64,000 bases of DNA from Elusimicrobiota bacterium (GCA_003151975.1 PLZD01000008.1:19472-83471); one strand, 5' to 3'. Shown: positions 9,404-18,696, counted from the stretch's first letter. A program made the numbers and translations. Notes: generated by a model not told the origin, from the letters alone.

Positions 9404-10989
9404 TGCCGCGCGACGGAAGCCAGCAGATTCTTGACGGCGACGTTGCCGGAGTCGACGCCCCCGTTCATGTAGCCCGCGCCGTCGGGACTTGCGTGCTCGC
9501 CGGCGAATAAAAGACGCCCCCCGCACTCCGTCTCGCCGGCGGCGCCGTAGTGCCGCGCGTACTCGCCCGGTGTCGGGCAGATGTAGGAGCCGAGGTTGCG
9601 CGGGTTCTTGCTCCAGTTCATGAGGGCTTTGTTCCCGTCGGACGCCTTCGCGATGCCCGGGAATAGCGTCTCGAGGTCCGCAAGGGAAGTCGAGACATCC
9701 GAAAGCGAGCGCGCCGCGCCGACAGCACCCCCCGTGTAATTGGTCAGGATGCCCCGCGCGCCTTTCTGCAGCCGGCTCGTTTCCCAGAACGATTGGCTCC
9801 CCCAATCGGCGAAAATTCCTCCGTTGGCGGGCCCATGTCCTCCGCGGCGGCGCCAATAGCGCCCGGAAAATCCCAACATGAGCTTCGAGTTGGTGGCGTA
9901 GCCCATTTCCTTGATCGACGCCTTCTTGCGCGGGCTCATGTCGAGGCCCATGACGCCGTCGACCCCGCGCAGCACCGAGAACGGAATCGTGCAGATGACG
10001 CGCGAGAAGCTCCGCCGCTTCGCGCCGCCAAGCGTGGCGAAAGTGAGATCGAGTTTATGTCCCGCGTCCGAGATCTTCACGAGCGCATGGCCCTGCATGT
10101 AGCGCGCCGTGCCATGCTCCTTGATTCCGAGCCGCGCGGCCAGGGCTTCGACGAGACGGCTGTTGCCGCCGGCCACGCGCATGGCCTCGTCGCTCTCGCC
10201 GAACAGCTCAAATTCCTTCGCGCCAGGCTCGATCTTGGTCCCGATGAGCATGAGAAGGTTCAGCGCGGATTGGCGGCCGGCATCGAGGCCGTACTCGGTG
10301 ACGTAGGCCATCTCGACGGCGCGTCGCACCCAGGCGTCGACGCCGGAGAGCGAGTCCAGATATTCGGAAAGGGTCATGCGGTCGAAGCGCGCGGAGTTGG
10401 CGGGCTCGCGATAGGTGACCATGCGCCTCGGCCTTTCGCCGAAGATCTCGAACAAGTCCGCGCGCACGCGAGCGAGCAGAGGCTGGACAGCCTCGACCAG
10501 TTGGGAATCCGTGTAGACGGCGCCGCCGAAAGCGTAAAGGTTGCGCATGGCGTGGGCCTTGCTCTCGCCGAGCGGCTCCAGCGGCACGCCCAGCTCGCTC
10601 GCCAGGCCCAAAAGGGCCGAGTGCCCGGTGTCGACGAGCTCGCCCCCGAGCTCGCAGAACATCCCGTCGGCGTTGAAGTTCCTGCGCGTCAAGATGCGTC
10701 CGCCCAGGCGCGTCCCGGCTTCGTACAGAATCCACGGCACGCCCGCGCGCTCGAGGCGGTAGGCCGCGGTCAGGCCGGCGATGCCGGCGCCGAGGATGGC
10801 GACGGCGCCCTCGCCGGAAGTCTCCGCCGCGGAGAGCAGTCGGGGGCCCGACAACATCGCGCCGAGCGCGGCGCCGGACCAGGAAAGAAATTCGCGGCGC
10901 GACAGCGCGCGGCCGGGAGCTTCTTGAAGATTTATTTCGTCGGAAGAGCGAGCGGAGAGACGAAGCGCCCTTTCGAGCGCGCGCAGCAA
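9400..10989 (-). CDS. Tat-exported flavin amine oxidase family protein
   Basis: The product is about 529 residues. A twin-arginine signal SRREFLSWSGAALGAML is near residues 31-47, so the folded flavoprotein is likely exported. A Rossmann FAD motif, AILGAGIAGLTAAY, follows, then YEAGTRLGGRI. The C-terminal FAD region has LLFAGEHASPDGAGYMNGG, typical of monoamine oxidase / L-amino-acid oxidase relatives. The substrate cannot be told. The frame opens with TTG at 10989 and lacks a good ribosome site close by; an AAGGAG lies about 23 bases upstream, so the true start may be a little further up. Confidence 0.85.
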   Translation of the reverse strand: MLRALERALRLSARSSDEINLQEAPGRALSRREFLSWSGAALGAMLSGPRLLSAAETSGEGAVAILGAGIAGLTAAYRLERAGVPWILYEAGTRLGGRILTRRNFNADGMFCELGGELVDTGHSALLGLASELGVPLEPLGESKAHAMRNLYAFGGAVYTDSQLVEAVQPLLARVRADLFEIFGERPRRMVTYREPANSARFDRMTLSEYLDSLSGVDAWVRRAVEMAYVTEYGLDAGRQSALNLLMLIGTKIEPGAKEFELFGESDEAMRVAGGNSRLVEALAARLGIKEHGTARYMQGHALVKISDAGHKLDLTFATLGGAKRRSFSRVICTIPFSVLRGVDGVMGLDMSPRKKASIKEMGYATNSKLMLGFSGRYWRRRGGHGPANGGIFADWGSQSFWETSRLQKGARGILTNYTGGAVGAARSLSDVSTSLADLETLFPGIAKASDGNKALMNWSKNPRNLGSYICPTPGEYARHYGAAGETECGGRLLFAGEHASPDGAGYMNGGVDSGNVAVKNLLASVARH

Positions 10990-11085
10990 GGGGGTTTTGG
11001 CCAGAACACGTACTCCTTCCCGCCGGGATGAGAACTCCTCACCCGGACCTGACTATGAAACCAAAGTCGGAAGGGGGCTGTCCAG

Positions 11086-11682
11086 CTAGAGCCGGCGGAT
11101 GAGGGAGACGACCTTGCCCGAAATTTTTCCATCGCCGAGCGGGAAGGGCGCGTACTTGGTGTTGTCGGGAACCAGAAGAGCGCCGCTGGGCCGAAACTTC
11201 AGCCGCTTGACCGTGACGTCCTCCTCTTCCATCCGCGCCACGATGATGTCGCCCGTGCGCGCCGTCTGCTGCCAGCGCACGACGACGGTGTCGCGGTCCA
11301 TCAAGGTCGGCTCCATGCTGTCGCCTTTGACGCGCAGGGCGAAGAGCGAGTCGACGTCCTCGCCCTCGGCCTGCACGGGGACGTGTCCTTCCGTGTCGGC
11401 GTAAGCGCCCACCGCCGGACCCGCCGGCACGCGGCCCAGAATCGGAACCAAGGCGACGCGCCCGTGGCCCGCCACTTGCAGTGAGCGCGACCGGCCGTCG
11501 GCGGCCTCGAGATACCCTTTGGCGCGCAGGTTGTCCAGATGGTACTGCACGGTGTCGGGGCTCTTGAGGCCGGCCAGCTTGCAGAGCTCGCGCACCGTCG
11601 GCGCCATGCCGTGGTCGGCCATGTAGCCGCGCACGAGACCTAGCAGGACCTGCTGTTTGGGCGTCAGTGGGGCGTCGGACAT
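11086..11682 (-). CDS. lexA: LexA SOS repressor
   Basis: LexA represses DNA-damage genes and cleaves itself when RecA filaments form. From the chosen ATG the product is 198 residues, the usual size. The winged helix is N-terminal (APTVRELCKLAGLKSPDTV). The self-cleavage site is A87-G88 (VPAGPAV), with catalytic S122 in GDSMEPT and K159 in DVTVKRL. This start has AGAGGAG five bases upstream. A longer frame to 11733 would run back through the promoter and is rejected. An SOS-box-like operator lies between its own -35 and -10. Confidence 0.95.
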   Translation of the reverse strand: MSDAPLTPKQQVLLGLVRGYMADHGMAPTVRELCKLAGLKSPDTVQYHLDNLRAKGYLEAADGRSRSLQVAGHGRVALVPILGRVPAGPAVGAYADTEGHVPVQAEGEDVDSLFALRVKGDSMEPTLMDRDTVVVRWQQTARTGDIIVARMEEEDVTVKRLKFRPSGALLVPDNTKYAPFPLGDGKISGKVVSLIRRL

Positions 11683-11704
11683 TGGGGCTCCTCTCGGCCC
11701 ACAG

Positions 11705-11733
11705 AGTATAATCGAACAAGCGTCCGATGTCAA
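11705..11733 (-). promoter_or_regulatory. lexA promoter
   Basis: On the minus strand TTGACA (11728-11733) and TATACT (11705-11710) have a 17-base spacer. It is a near-consensus promoter about 22 bases upstream of the lexA ATG. Confidence 0.8.
11713..11726. promoter_or_regulatory. LexA operator (Bacillus-type SOS box)
   Basis: The plus strand reads CGAACAAGCGTCCG, which matches the Bacillus consensus CGAAC-RNRY-GTTCG at all but one position. It fills the spacer between the -35 and -10 of lexA, the right place for autorepression. Confidence 0.7.
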
Positions 11734-11751
11734 GGGGTGGGGCCTGAGGAC

Positions 11752-13203
11752 TCAGCGCTCGATGACGTAAGCCGCGACCTGAGCATCGAGCCGGTCCTTC
11801 ACGTCGGCCAAGGCGGCCTTCTTTTTCGCGAGCGCGGGCGCGGCCCTGGCCTTGGCTCGACGATCCGTCAGCGCGTTGTACGCCGCCTGAGCCTCGTCGT
11901 AATCCTGCTGAACTTGAGGCAAGGCGAGCTTGGCGCGCCCGGGATCGATGGCGAGTTCGTCGAGGCAGGCGGTCTGGAAAGTGCCGCAGCCATCAGAGCA
12001 AGCCTGCGGCGGCTTGATTCGCGTGACGATTTCGATGTGCCCGGCCGTCGCGTCGTAGCCGCAGGCCCCGGGAGACCAGACGACGACGGTGCCGATGGGC
12101 AGCGGCCACGAAGGCTCGGGCAGGCGCAGCAGCTTGCGCTTCAAGAGGCCCGGGTTCTTCTGCACGAAGCCGTTGAACTGTTCCGCGCGCCTGTGGGCGT
12201 TGACTTTGGCGATGTCGTCGCGGTTCACGATGCCGGCTTTCTGAAGGGCCGATTTCACGTACGAGTAGCAATAGCCCGTGAAGCCGATCTCGTCGGCCTT
12301 GACTACGTGCGCAAGCTTGGTGCCCGCGCCAAGATCCGCCTTGTTGAGGGGCGGCTCGGTCGTCTTGAGGCCGTCCGCCTGCTTGAACGACTCGCCGGCC
12401 GTGTCGGGATTTTTCGGCGCGACGCGCTGGAATCCGGCGGGAGATTTCACGCCCGTCGAATCCGCGACCGAGCCCACGGGAGATCTTGCGCCGGCCGTCA
12501 GCGCGTCCTGGGTCGCCTTGAGCTTTTGGCCGATCTCGTCCGAGAGTCCCGACGGCAGCTTGGCGCGGGCCGCCGAAATCTCCGCGAGCAGACGCGCGGC
12601 GGCGGGGCTTTTATCGGCCGCGGTGCCGCCGCTGGCGGAGCGCAAGGGATCGAGGTAGACGTCCTCGGCCTTCTGCCTCCCGAGACAGCGCTGATAGAAA
12701 CCGCGGCGGTCGTAAGCTTGGTTGCGCGCGATTCCTTGGCATTCCTTGGCGAGAGCTTTTTCGTTGCTGTCGAGAGAGCGGCCCGCGCGCTCGTTGGGCA
12801 CGAAATTCTCCTCGACGATCGTGCCGACGCCCAGGTCGTCGGCGGCCTGGTCGACCATGAGCTTGTAGACGTCCGGCGCGACGCCGCCGCGGCCCTGCTG
12901 AACCCATTCGGCGCTCGCGATGACGTCCTCGAGGCGCCGGCGGTTGGCCTTCGCCTTGCCGAGCTCGGGTTCCTTGAGGGTCGCGATGAACGCGTCGAGA
13001 GCGGTTGGATCAGGCATGGCCTGGTCTTTCAAGTAGGATTGGCCGGCCTGCAAAAGGACGAACTCAAAAGTTTGCTGGTAGGCCTGCGCGTCGGCGGCGC
13101 TTGTCTTGGGCAAGACCACGGGAGCGCGCCGGCGTGTGGGCGCCTGCGCCAAGGCGCAGGTCGCGACGAATAGAGATAGGCCGACAAGCAGGGCTCGGGA
13201 CAT
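11752..13203 (-). CDS. Secreted CHAP/NlpC-like protein
   Basis: The product is 483 residues with a signal peptide (MSRALLVGLSLFVATCALAQ). A long helical, Ala/Lys-rich middle precedes a region resembling a papain-fold cell-wall hydrolase: a Cys in GYCYSYVKSAL (C312), a GTVVVWSPG strand and His in TAGHIEIVT (H389). These would be the Cys/His pair of a CHAP- or NlpC/P60-type amidase or endopeptidase acting on peptidoglycan in the periplasm. The family call is by pattern only. Extra cysteines (about residues 402, 406, 413) may form disulfides. A charged helical tail closes the protein. Confidence 0.6.
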   Translation of the reverse strand: MSRALLVGLSLFVATCALAQAPTRRRAPVVLPKTSAADAQAYQQTFEFVLLQAGQSYLKDQAMPDPTALDAFIATLKEPELGKAKANRRRLEDVIASAEWVQQGRGGVAPDVYKLMVDQAADDLGVGTIVEENFVPNERAGRSLDSNEKALAKECQGIARNQAYDRRGFYQRCLGRQKAEDVYLDPLRSASGGTAADKSPAAARLLAEISAARAKLPSGLSDEIGQKLKATQDALTAGARSPVGSVADSTGVKSPAGFQRVAPKNPDTAGESFKQADGLKTTEPPLNKADLGAGTKLAHVVKADEIGFTGYCYSYVKSALQKAGIVNRDDIAKVNAHRRAEQFNGFVQKNPGLLKRKLLRLPEPSWPLPIGTVVVWSPGACGYDATAGHIEIVTRIKPPQACSDGCGTFQTACLDELAIDPGRAKLALPQVQQDYDEAQAAYNALTDRRAKARAAPALAKKKAALADVKDRLDAQVAAYVIER

Positions 13204-13222
13204 GGGGGTCGCCTGTTATATA

Positions 13223-13250
13223 AGGATAGCCGGATTCCCCCCACTGTCAA
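13223..13250 (-). promoter_or_regulatory. Promoter of the secreted CHAP-like gene
   Basis: TTGACA (13245-13250, minus strand) and TATCCT (13223-13228) have a 16-base spacer, about 20 bases before the ATG at 13203. Confidence 0.55.
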
Positions 13251-13272
13251 GGGGACTTTTCGAGCCGGCGTT

Positions 13273-13890
13273 TCAGTCGCGCAGAAGCCAGACGCGGCCC
13301 GAAGCTATACGCAGAACAGGCGCGCCCGACGACCGGTTGCCGAGGCCCCTGCTGCCAGGAGTCAGCCGCTGGTTCTTGAGCGGATAGCGGGCGCCCGTGA
13401 GACTAACCTTCGCCCTCGGCCCCGCAGCGAGAATCGAAAATCTTTTTCCCTTCGGGATGGAGAGCGCGTGGCGCCCCGGCCCCAGGAGCACGCCGGTCCC
13501 GCGGTCGGCCAGCACGATCTCGAGTCCCGCGCGTCCCGCCGCGATGACCGCCAAGTTGACGAGGCAATGATCCAACGCGCCGCCGAGCGCGCAGGCGACG
13601 AAGACCCGGCGCAAGCCGAGCTCGGAGCTCAAGTCCAAGGCCTTGTCGAAGTCGGAGCGGTCCTCGTCGAAATCGCAGGCGAAGATCGTTTTGCGCCAGC
13701 GCGGCAGGGGCTTGGGTAGGGAATCCATGTCGCCGACGACGAATTGAGGCTGAAGCCCCAGGGCCGCGGCGTGGCGGGCGCCGCCGTCGGCGCAGATCAC
13801 GGCGCGCGCGCCGCGCGCCAGGCGCTTGAGCGCGGAGCCGTTGGCGAGATCGCCGCCCAGCAGCACGAGGCCGTACGACGCGGCGCTCAC
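13273..13890 (-). CDS. thiN: Thiamine pyrophosphokinase
   Basis: ThiN transfers pyrophosphate from ATP to thiamine to make thiamine diphosphate. The product is 205 residues, normal for the bacterial enzyme. Family motifs appear in order: CADGGARHA near 33-41, VVGDMDSL near 52-59, DEDRSDFDKAL near 75-85 and LGGALDHCL near 103-111. The C-terminal thiamine-binding beta part is present but divergent. Its start overlaps the CDF transporter stop by 4 bases. Confidence 0.88.
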   Translation of the reverse strand: MSAASYGLVLLGGDLANGSALKRLARGARAVICADGGARHAAALGLQPQFVVGDMDSLPKPLPRWRKTIFACDFDEDRSDFDKALDLSSELGLRRVFVACALGGALDHCLVNLAVIAAGRAGLEIVLADRGTGVLLGPGRHALSIPKGKRFSILAAGPRAKVSLTGARYPLKNQRLTPGSRGLGNRSSGAPVLRIASGRVWLLRD

Positions 13891-14756
13891 TTATGCTTCT
13901 CGATCTGGAGCGTCACGTGCGAAAGCCCGAAGCGCTGCTTGAGCAGCTCGCGCCCAAGGTTTAGAACTTCGTCCCGGTCGCGGCCGGGCTCGACGACCAA
14001 GTGCCCGCTCATCGACTCGCTGCCCTGCGTCAGCGACCATAAGTGCAGGTCGTGGACTTCCTTGACGCCGGAAAGCGCCGCGAGCGAAGAGCGGATCTCC
14101 TCGATGTCGAGGTGCGAGGGCGCGCCCTCGAGCAGAATGTGCACGGAATCGCGCAGAAGCCAGAAAGAAGTCAGCACGATGCCGCAGCAGATGGCGACAG
14201 AGGCGAAGGCGTCGGCCTGATAGAAGCGCGTCTTGATGATGATCAGCGCCGCCGCCATGGCCGCGAGCGACCCCAAGGTGTCCGAGACCACGTGCAGGAA
14301 CGCGCCGCGGATGTTGATGTTGTGCCGGCTCGAGGCGTAGAGAATCGTGCCCGAGGTCGCGTTGCACGCCAGGGCCAGTCCCGCGATCGCGAGCATCTCG
14401 CCGCCCGCGACCGGCAGCGGGAACAGCACGCGGGCGTAAGCCTCGCGCAAGATGATCCCGGTGGCGACCCAAAGCGCGACGCCGTTGCCGAGCGCCGCGA
14501 GGACCTCGAGCCGTTTATAACCGAAAGTGCGTTTCGTGTCCGGCGGCCGGCGGCTGGCCACGGCCGCGAACAACGTCATGCCGAGCGCGATGAGATCGAT
14601 GCCGACGTGCGCGGCGTCGGCGATCAGCGCGAGGCTCCCGGTCCACCAACCGCCCAAAAGTTCGATGCAGAACAAGCCTGACGTTATGGCAAAGGCCGCG
14701 CCCACGGCCTTGACCGAGGAGCGCGAGGTGTCGGGCGGATCCTCGCAGGCGTTCAC
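13887..14756 (-). CDS. Cation diffusion facilitator (Zn2+/Cd2+ efflux)
   Basis: A CDF-family proton-coupled metal exporter of 289 residues with six predicted membrane helices. The zinc-site motifs are visible: DAAHVGID in TM2 and HVVSDTLGS in TM5. A C-terminal cytosolic domain contains EVHDLHLWSLTQG, as in CzcD/ZitB proteins. The GTG at 14756 is chosen because it overlaps the rlmB stop (GTGA). A longer frame to 14876 would run back over rlmB and adds an Arg-rich out-of-family extension. Confidence 0.9.
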   Translation of the reverse strand: MNACEDPPDTSRSSVKAVGAAFAITSGLFCIELLGGWWTGSLALIADAAHVGIDLIALGMTLFAAVASRRPPDTKRTFGYKRLEVLAALGNGVALWVATGIILREAYARVLFPLPVAGGEMLAIAGLALACNATSGTILYASSRHNINIRGAFLHVVSDTLGSLAAMAAALIIIKTRFYQADAFASVAICCGIVLTSFWLLRDSVHILLEGAPSHLDIEEIRSSLAALSGVKEVHDLHLWSLTQGSESMSGHLVVEPGRDRDEVLNLGRELLKQRFGLSHVTLQIEKHK

Positions 14757-15520
14757 GTCGGCAGGGAAGCGGCCTTCTGGCGCGCGATCTCGTAGAGCAG
14801 CACCGCGGCCGCGCAGGACGCGTTGAGGCTCTCCACGCCGCCGGCCGACTGCGGAATGCTGACGAGCTCGTCGCACAGCGTGCGCACGAGCTGGCGGATG
14901 CCGTAGCCCTCCGAGCCGATCACCAGGATCAGCGGCGTGTTGAGCACGGCCGTCCAGCAGCTGGTCCCTTTGCCGTCGGCGCCGTAAATCCAGAAGCCGG
15001 CCTTCTTGGCGCGCTCGAGCGCCTGCGCGAGGTTGACGACGCGGAAAATCTTCGTCTTCTGGATGGCGCCGGCCGAGGACTGGATCGCGACCGCCGAAAT
15101 CGGCGAGCTCCTGCGCTCCGGCACGATGAGCCCGGAGGCGCCGAGATTAACGGCGGAACGCGCGATAGCGCCCAGATTGTGCGGGTCCTGGATCTCGTCG
15201 AGAGCGACGAGGACCAAGCCCTTCTTCTCCTCGTCGGAAAGCGCCGCAAGATACGCGGAAAAGCCCTCGGCGACCTCGGCGGCCTCGCCGACGATCTTGA
15301 CCGCGATGCCCTGGTGGCGCCCGCCGGCCACGGCGCGGTCGAGCTCCTTGCGGGACATGTACTGAACTTTGACGCCGGAGGATTTGGCCCACTTGATGAT
15401 GCCGCCGAGCGCCGGATGCTTGGCTTCGTGCTCGATCCACACCTCGCGCACGTCCTGCGGTTTGCCGCGCAGGGTTTCTTCTACGGCGTGTACGCCGCCG
15501 ATCCAGCGCATGGCGCTCAT
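14753..15520 (-). CDS. rlmB: TrmH-family 23S rRNA Gm2251 methyltransferase RlmB
   Basis: A SPOUT 2'-O-methyltransferase of about 255 residues. The N-terminal substrate-binding domain starts WIGGVHAVEETL. The catalytic motifs follow: LDEIQDPHNLGAIARSA, LVIGSEGYGIRQLV and SIPQSAGGVESLNAS. These match RlmB, which methylates G2251 of 23S rRNA; another TrmH-like target cannot be excluded. The ATG at 15520 is preceded by GGAGGTG and overlaps the cysS stop (ATGA). Confidence 0.9.
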   Translation of the reverse strand: MSAMRWIGGVHAVEETLRGKPQDVREVWIEHEAKHPALGGIIKWAKSSGVKVQYMSRKELDRAVAGGRHQGIAVKIVGEAAEVAEGFSAYLAALSDEEKKGLVLVALDEIQDPHNLGAIARSAVNLGASGLIVPERRSSPISAVAIQSSAGAIQKTKIFRVVNLAQALERAKKAGFWIYGADGKGTSCWTAVLNTPLILVIGSEGYGIRQLVRTLCDELVSIPQSAGGVESLNASCAAAVLLYEIARQKAASLPT

Positions 15521-16899
15521 TTCCACCTCCACTTCTGTCCCTGCTTGCCGTCGTCTACGAGAATGCCCTTAATCTCCAGCTCCATGCGCAGCGAATCGGA
15601 AAGCTGGTAGTCCTTGTCGGCGCGCGCCTTGGCGCGGCGGTCGATGAGCTGCTGCAGCTCGGGAGTCAGCGGCTTTTGCTCCGTCACGGAAAAGAGTCCG
15701 AGCCCCAGGACCTCGTCGGCGCTTTCCAAGAACGCGCGCTTGGCGCCGGCGGGCACAGAGCTCTTCACGCAGTCCCAGACCGCGGCCAAGGCGCCGGGCA
15801 TGTTGAGATCGTCCTCGAGCGCGTCGCGGAAGGCCTTCATGTGGTCGGCGCAGGCGGGCTTGAGTTCGGCGGAAGCCACGCCGGCGGCCGCGTCCTTGAG
15901 CCTCCGGCGCGACGTTTTGGAGGATTCGAGCGACTCCCAAGCAAAGTCGAGCTGCTTGCGGTAGTGCGCCGTGAAGCAGTGGTAGCGGTAGTCCAGCGGA
16001 TCGATTCCTTTTTCCTGCAAATCCATCACGCGCACGAAGCCGCCCGAGGATTTGGCCATCTTGGCCTGGTTCATCAGCAAAAACTCGCCGTGCATCCAGA
16101 CGTTGGCGAAGGGCTTTCCGGTCGCCCCCTCGCTTTGCGCGATCTCGTTGGTGTGATGGATCGGGATGTGGTCGACGCCGCCGCAGTGGATATCGAAGGT
16201 CTCGCCCAGGTACTTCATCGCCATCGCCGAGCACTCGATGTGCCAGCCGGGAAAGCCCACGCCCCACGGCGACTCCCACTCCATTTGGCGCTTCGTGCCT
16301 TTCGGCGAGTATTTCCAGACGGCGAAATCGGTCGGGTGATGCTTCTCGGGGTTGGCCTCGACGCGCGCGCCGGCCATGAGGCCCTCCAAGTGCTCGGCGC
16401 CGACCAAGCGGCCGTAGTGCTTGAACTTCGCGGTATCGAAGTAGAGGCCGTCCGTGATAAGGTAAATGTAGCCTTTGTTCTCGAGCGTGCGGATCATGGC
16501 CTGCTGCTCGAGGATGTGGTCGGTCGCGCGGCGCAATTTTTCGGGAAGACGGATATTGAGCTCGGCGCAGTCTTTCAGGAAAGCGTTGGTGTAATACTCG
16601 GCGATCTGCCACGCGGTCTTGCCCTCGCGCGCGGCGCCGACTTCCATTTTGTCCTCGCCCTCGTCGGCTTGGCTCGTGAGGTGGCCGACATCGGTGATGT
16701 TCATCTCGCGCTGGACTTCGTAGCCAAGCAGCTCGAGGCTGCGGATCAAGACATCCTCGAAGACATAAGTGCGGTAGTTGCCGACGTGCTGGTAGTTGTA
16801 GACCGTCGGGCCGCAAGTGTAGATGCCGACGCGACCGGGCGTGATCGGCTTGAACTCATCCTTGCTGCGCGTGAGCGTGTTGAACAATCTCAAAGGCAT
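15517..16899 (-). CDS. cysS: Cysteinyl-tRNA synthetase
   Basis: A class I aminoacyl-tRNA synthetase that charges tRNA-Cys, 460 residues as usual. The HIGH-like motif is HVGN in [12 protein letters not shown]; the KMSKS loop is KMAKSSG. Zinc-ligand regions are [18 protein letters not shown] and the [13 protein letters not shown] segment. The C-terminal anticodon-binding part ends in a basic tail. It heads the cysS-rlmB-CDF-thiN run and is divergent from the rhomboid gene with only 26 bases between the starts. Confidence 0.96.
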   Translation of the reverse strand: MPLRLFNTLTRSKDEFKPITPGRVGIYTCGPTVYNYQHVGNYRTYVFEDVLIRSLELLGYEVQREMNITDVGHLTSQADEGEDKMEVGAAREGKTAWQIAEYYTNAFLKDCAELNIRLPEKLRRATDHILEQQAMIRTLENKGYIYLITDGLYFDTAKFKHYGRLVGAEHLEGLMAGARVEANPEKHHPTDFAVWKYSPKGTKRQMEWESPWGVGFPGWHIECSAMAMKYLGETFDIHCGGVDHIPIHHTNEIAQSEGATGKPFANVWMHGEFLLMNQAKMAKSSGGFVRVMDLQEKGIDPLDYRYHCFTAHYRKQLDFAWESLESSKTSRRRLKDAAAGVASAELKPACADHMKAFRDALEDDLNMPGALAAVWDCVKSSVPAGAKRAFLESADEVLGLGLFSVTEQKPLTPELQQLIDRRAKARADKDYQLSDSLRMELEIKGILVDDGKQGQKWRWK

Positions 16900-16925
16900 T
16901 GCGCTATTTTAGGATAATACAGCCC

Positions 16926-17618
16926 ATGTTTCCCATACGCGACAACGTCCCAGTCAAGCGGTTCCCATTCGTCAATTGGGCGATCATCGCGGCCAACGCC
17001 TACGTCTTTTTTCGAGAACTAGCGCTTGGGGCCGACTTGGAGCCGTTCATCCGGCGCTACGGCCTCGTGCCTTTGCGCTACGCCAAGCACGGCATGCTCG
17101 CCAAGGTCGGACTTGTCAGCTACCTGACGCCGTTTTTCTCGTCGATGTTCCTGCACGCGGGCTGGATACACATCATCTCGAACATGTGGGTGCTCTACAT
17201 CTTCGGCGACAACATCGAGGACCGGCTCGGCCATTTCAAATATTTGTTTTTCTACATCGCCTGCGGCTTGGCCGCGGCGGCGGCACAGGTTTGGTTCTCG
17301 TGGGGCTCGCCGGTGCCGACCATCGGCGCTTCGGGCGCGATCGCCGGCGTCATGGGCGCGTTCTTCATTTTGTATCCGTTCGCGCGCGTGGCGACGCTGA
17401 TTCCCATCTTCATTTTCTTCAAGATCGTGGAAATCCCAGCCGCGATCTTCCTCGCGCTCTGGCTTTGGATTCAGTTTTATTCAGGCAATGCCGCCTTATC
17501 GGGTCACGAGACAAGCGGCGTTGCATGGTGGGCGCACATCGGCGGATTCTTATCCGGAGTGGTTCTGCTCACCGTATTTCTCGGCTCGCCGCGCGGGACG
17601 CGCTCGCGCGCTTATTGA
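16926..17618 (+). CDS. Rhomboid family intramembrane serine protease
   Basis: The product is 230 residues with about six membrane helices. Rhomboid landmarks are present: HAGWIHIISNMWVLYIFG after TM1, the catalytic serine in GASGAIAGVMGA and the catalytic histidine in WWAHIGGFLSG. It should cleave membrane proteins within the bilayer. The ATG at 16926 is preferred over TTG at 16899, which would add nine unusual residues. AGGATAAT lies just upstream and could serve as a -10 box rather than a ribosome site. Confidence 0.92.
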   Translation: MFPIRDNVPVKRFPFVNWAIIAANAYVFFRELALGADLEPFIRRYGLVPLRYAKHGMLAKVGLVSYLTPFFSSMFLHAGWIHIISNMWVLYIFGDNIEDRLGHFKYLFFYIACGLAAAAAQVWFSWGSPVPTIGASGAIAGVMGAFFILYPFARVATLIPIFIFFKIVEIPAAIFLALWLWIQFYSGNAALSGHETSGVAWWAHIGGFLSGVVLLTVFLGSPRGTRSRAY

Positions 17619-18676
17619 TCGCCGAGCGCCGCGGCCTCGAGCTTGAGCATCGGATCGTAATACTCGTCGACGGCGCTCTGACTCCACGGCCGGATGCCGG
17701 GAAACGCGGCGCGCGCCAGGCGCAGCAGAGGCCGCGCGTTCTCCGGCTTCCACGGCGCGTTCTGGTACTCGGCCAGGCCCGCCTCCCGGCGCTTGATGTC
17801 AAAGGGCACCTTCGAATTTACGAACTCGACGTGTCGCTCCTTGCCGGTGAAAAAAGGCTCCAGAAAATCGAGCCCCTTTTCAACCAAAGCCAGGTCCGCG
17901 TCCGAGAAAAAGCCCGACGGCATGAAGGCCGCCATCGTGGCGAAGGCCTGCAGGTCGTAGACGTGATAGTGCAGGGCGTCGCGGCCGTAAAAATCGATCG
18001 AGGCGCCGTTGGGCATCAGATTGTGCTGCAAATGGCCGCGCACCAATTCGCGGCTCGAGGACATCAGCTCCCGGTCGGCCAGGACGACCGAGGTCAGCGA
18101 CCGGACGCACAACCGCCACGTCCCCCAGTTGTTGTAAAAGCGTCCGTCGGTGGGCTTCAGGCTGGAGTAGAACTGGTCGCCCGCGGCGATCAGCGTCCGT
18201 CCGAACGCTTCCATGACCTTCTCATCATGCGGAGTCAGCAGCGGCTTCATGATGTCCCACGCCTGGATCAAGGGGATGAGCTCGTTTTCGTTGATCGGGT
18301 TGCCGTCCGGCTTGTAGACGCGCGCCCACGCGAGCAAGCCTTGCGTCGCAGCGCTTCGACAGGCGGCGCCCCCGGTCAGCCGCGCGCAGACCGCGAGCTT
18401 GAGGACCGTCGGGATCTCTTTGGTCGCGGCGCGCGACTCGGCGACGCCGGGCTCGGTCGCAAGCTTCCCCTCGCTCAATATCCATTCCACGGCGACGAAT
18501 TTCTTATTGGAGGATTGTTTGGCGCGCTCGATGACCTGCGCCCGGTATCTCGTCACCGCCGGAGCGGCCGGGCCGGTCGCGAAGAGAGTTCCCCATCGCA
18601 GGCCGCTTTGCGCGTTGGCCGCCGCTTGGGCGACGGTCAAGGCCAGCAGTCCGATGGCGCATCTCGCGAGAGGAAT
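17612..18676 (-). CDS. Secreted alginate-lyase-like protein, unusual start
   Basis: Residues resemble the all-alpha alginate lyase / PL5-like fold: DGNPINENELIPLIQAWDIM, then NNWGTWRL and FYGRDALHYHVYDLQ. It is probably periplasmic and may act on, or bind, uronic-acid polysaccharide. From TTG at 18640 the protein lacks a full signal peptide. Reading 12 codons further gives an Ile/Leu/Ala-rich signal ending AQAAANA, with AGGAG six bases before an ATT at 18676. No ATG, GTG or TTG exists in that stretch, so either ATT/CTG initiation or a sequence error is implied. It is convergent with the rhomboid gene (7-base overlap). Confidence 0.55.
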   Translation of the reverse strand: MPLARCAIGLLALTVAQAAANAQSGLRWGTLFATGPAAPAVTRYRAQVIERAKQSSNKKFVAVEWILSEGKLATEPGVAESRAATKEIPTVLKLAVCARLTGGAACRSAATQGLLAWARVYKPDGNPINENELIPLIQAWDIMKPLLTPHDEKVMEAFGRTLIAAGDQFYSSLKPTDGRFYNNWGTWRLCVRSLTSVVLADRELMSSSRELVRGHLQHNLMPNGASIDFYGRDALHYHVYDLQAFATMAAFMPSGFFSDADLALVEKGLDFLEPFFTGKERHVEFVNSKVPFDIKRREAGLAEYQNAPWKPENARPLLRLARAAFPGIRPWSQSAVDEYYDPMLKLEAAALGDQ

Positions 18677-18696
18677 TGTCGTCTCCTATTCAGGAA

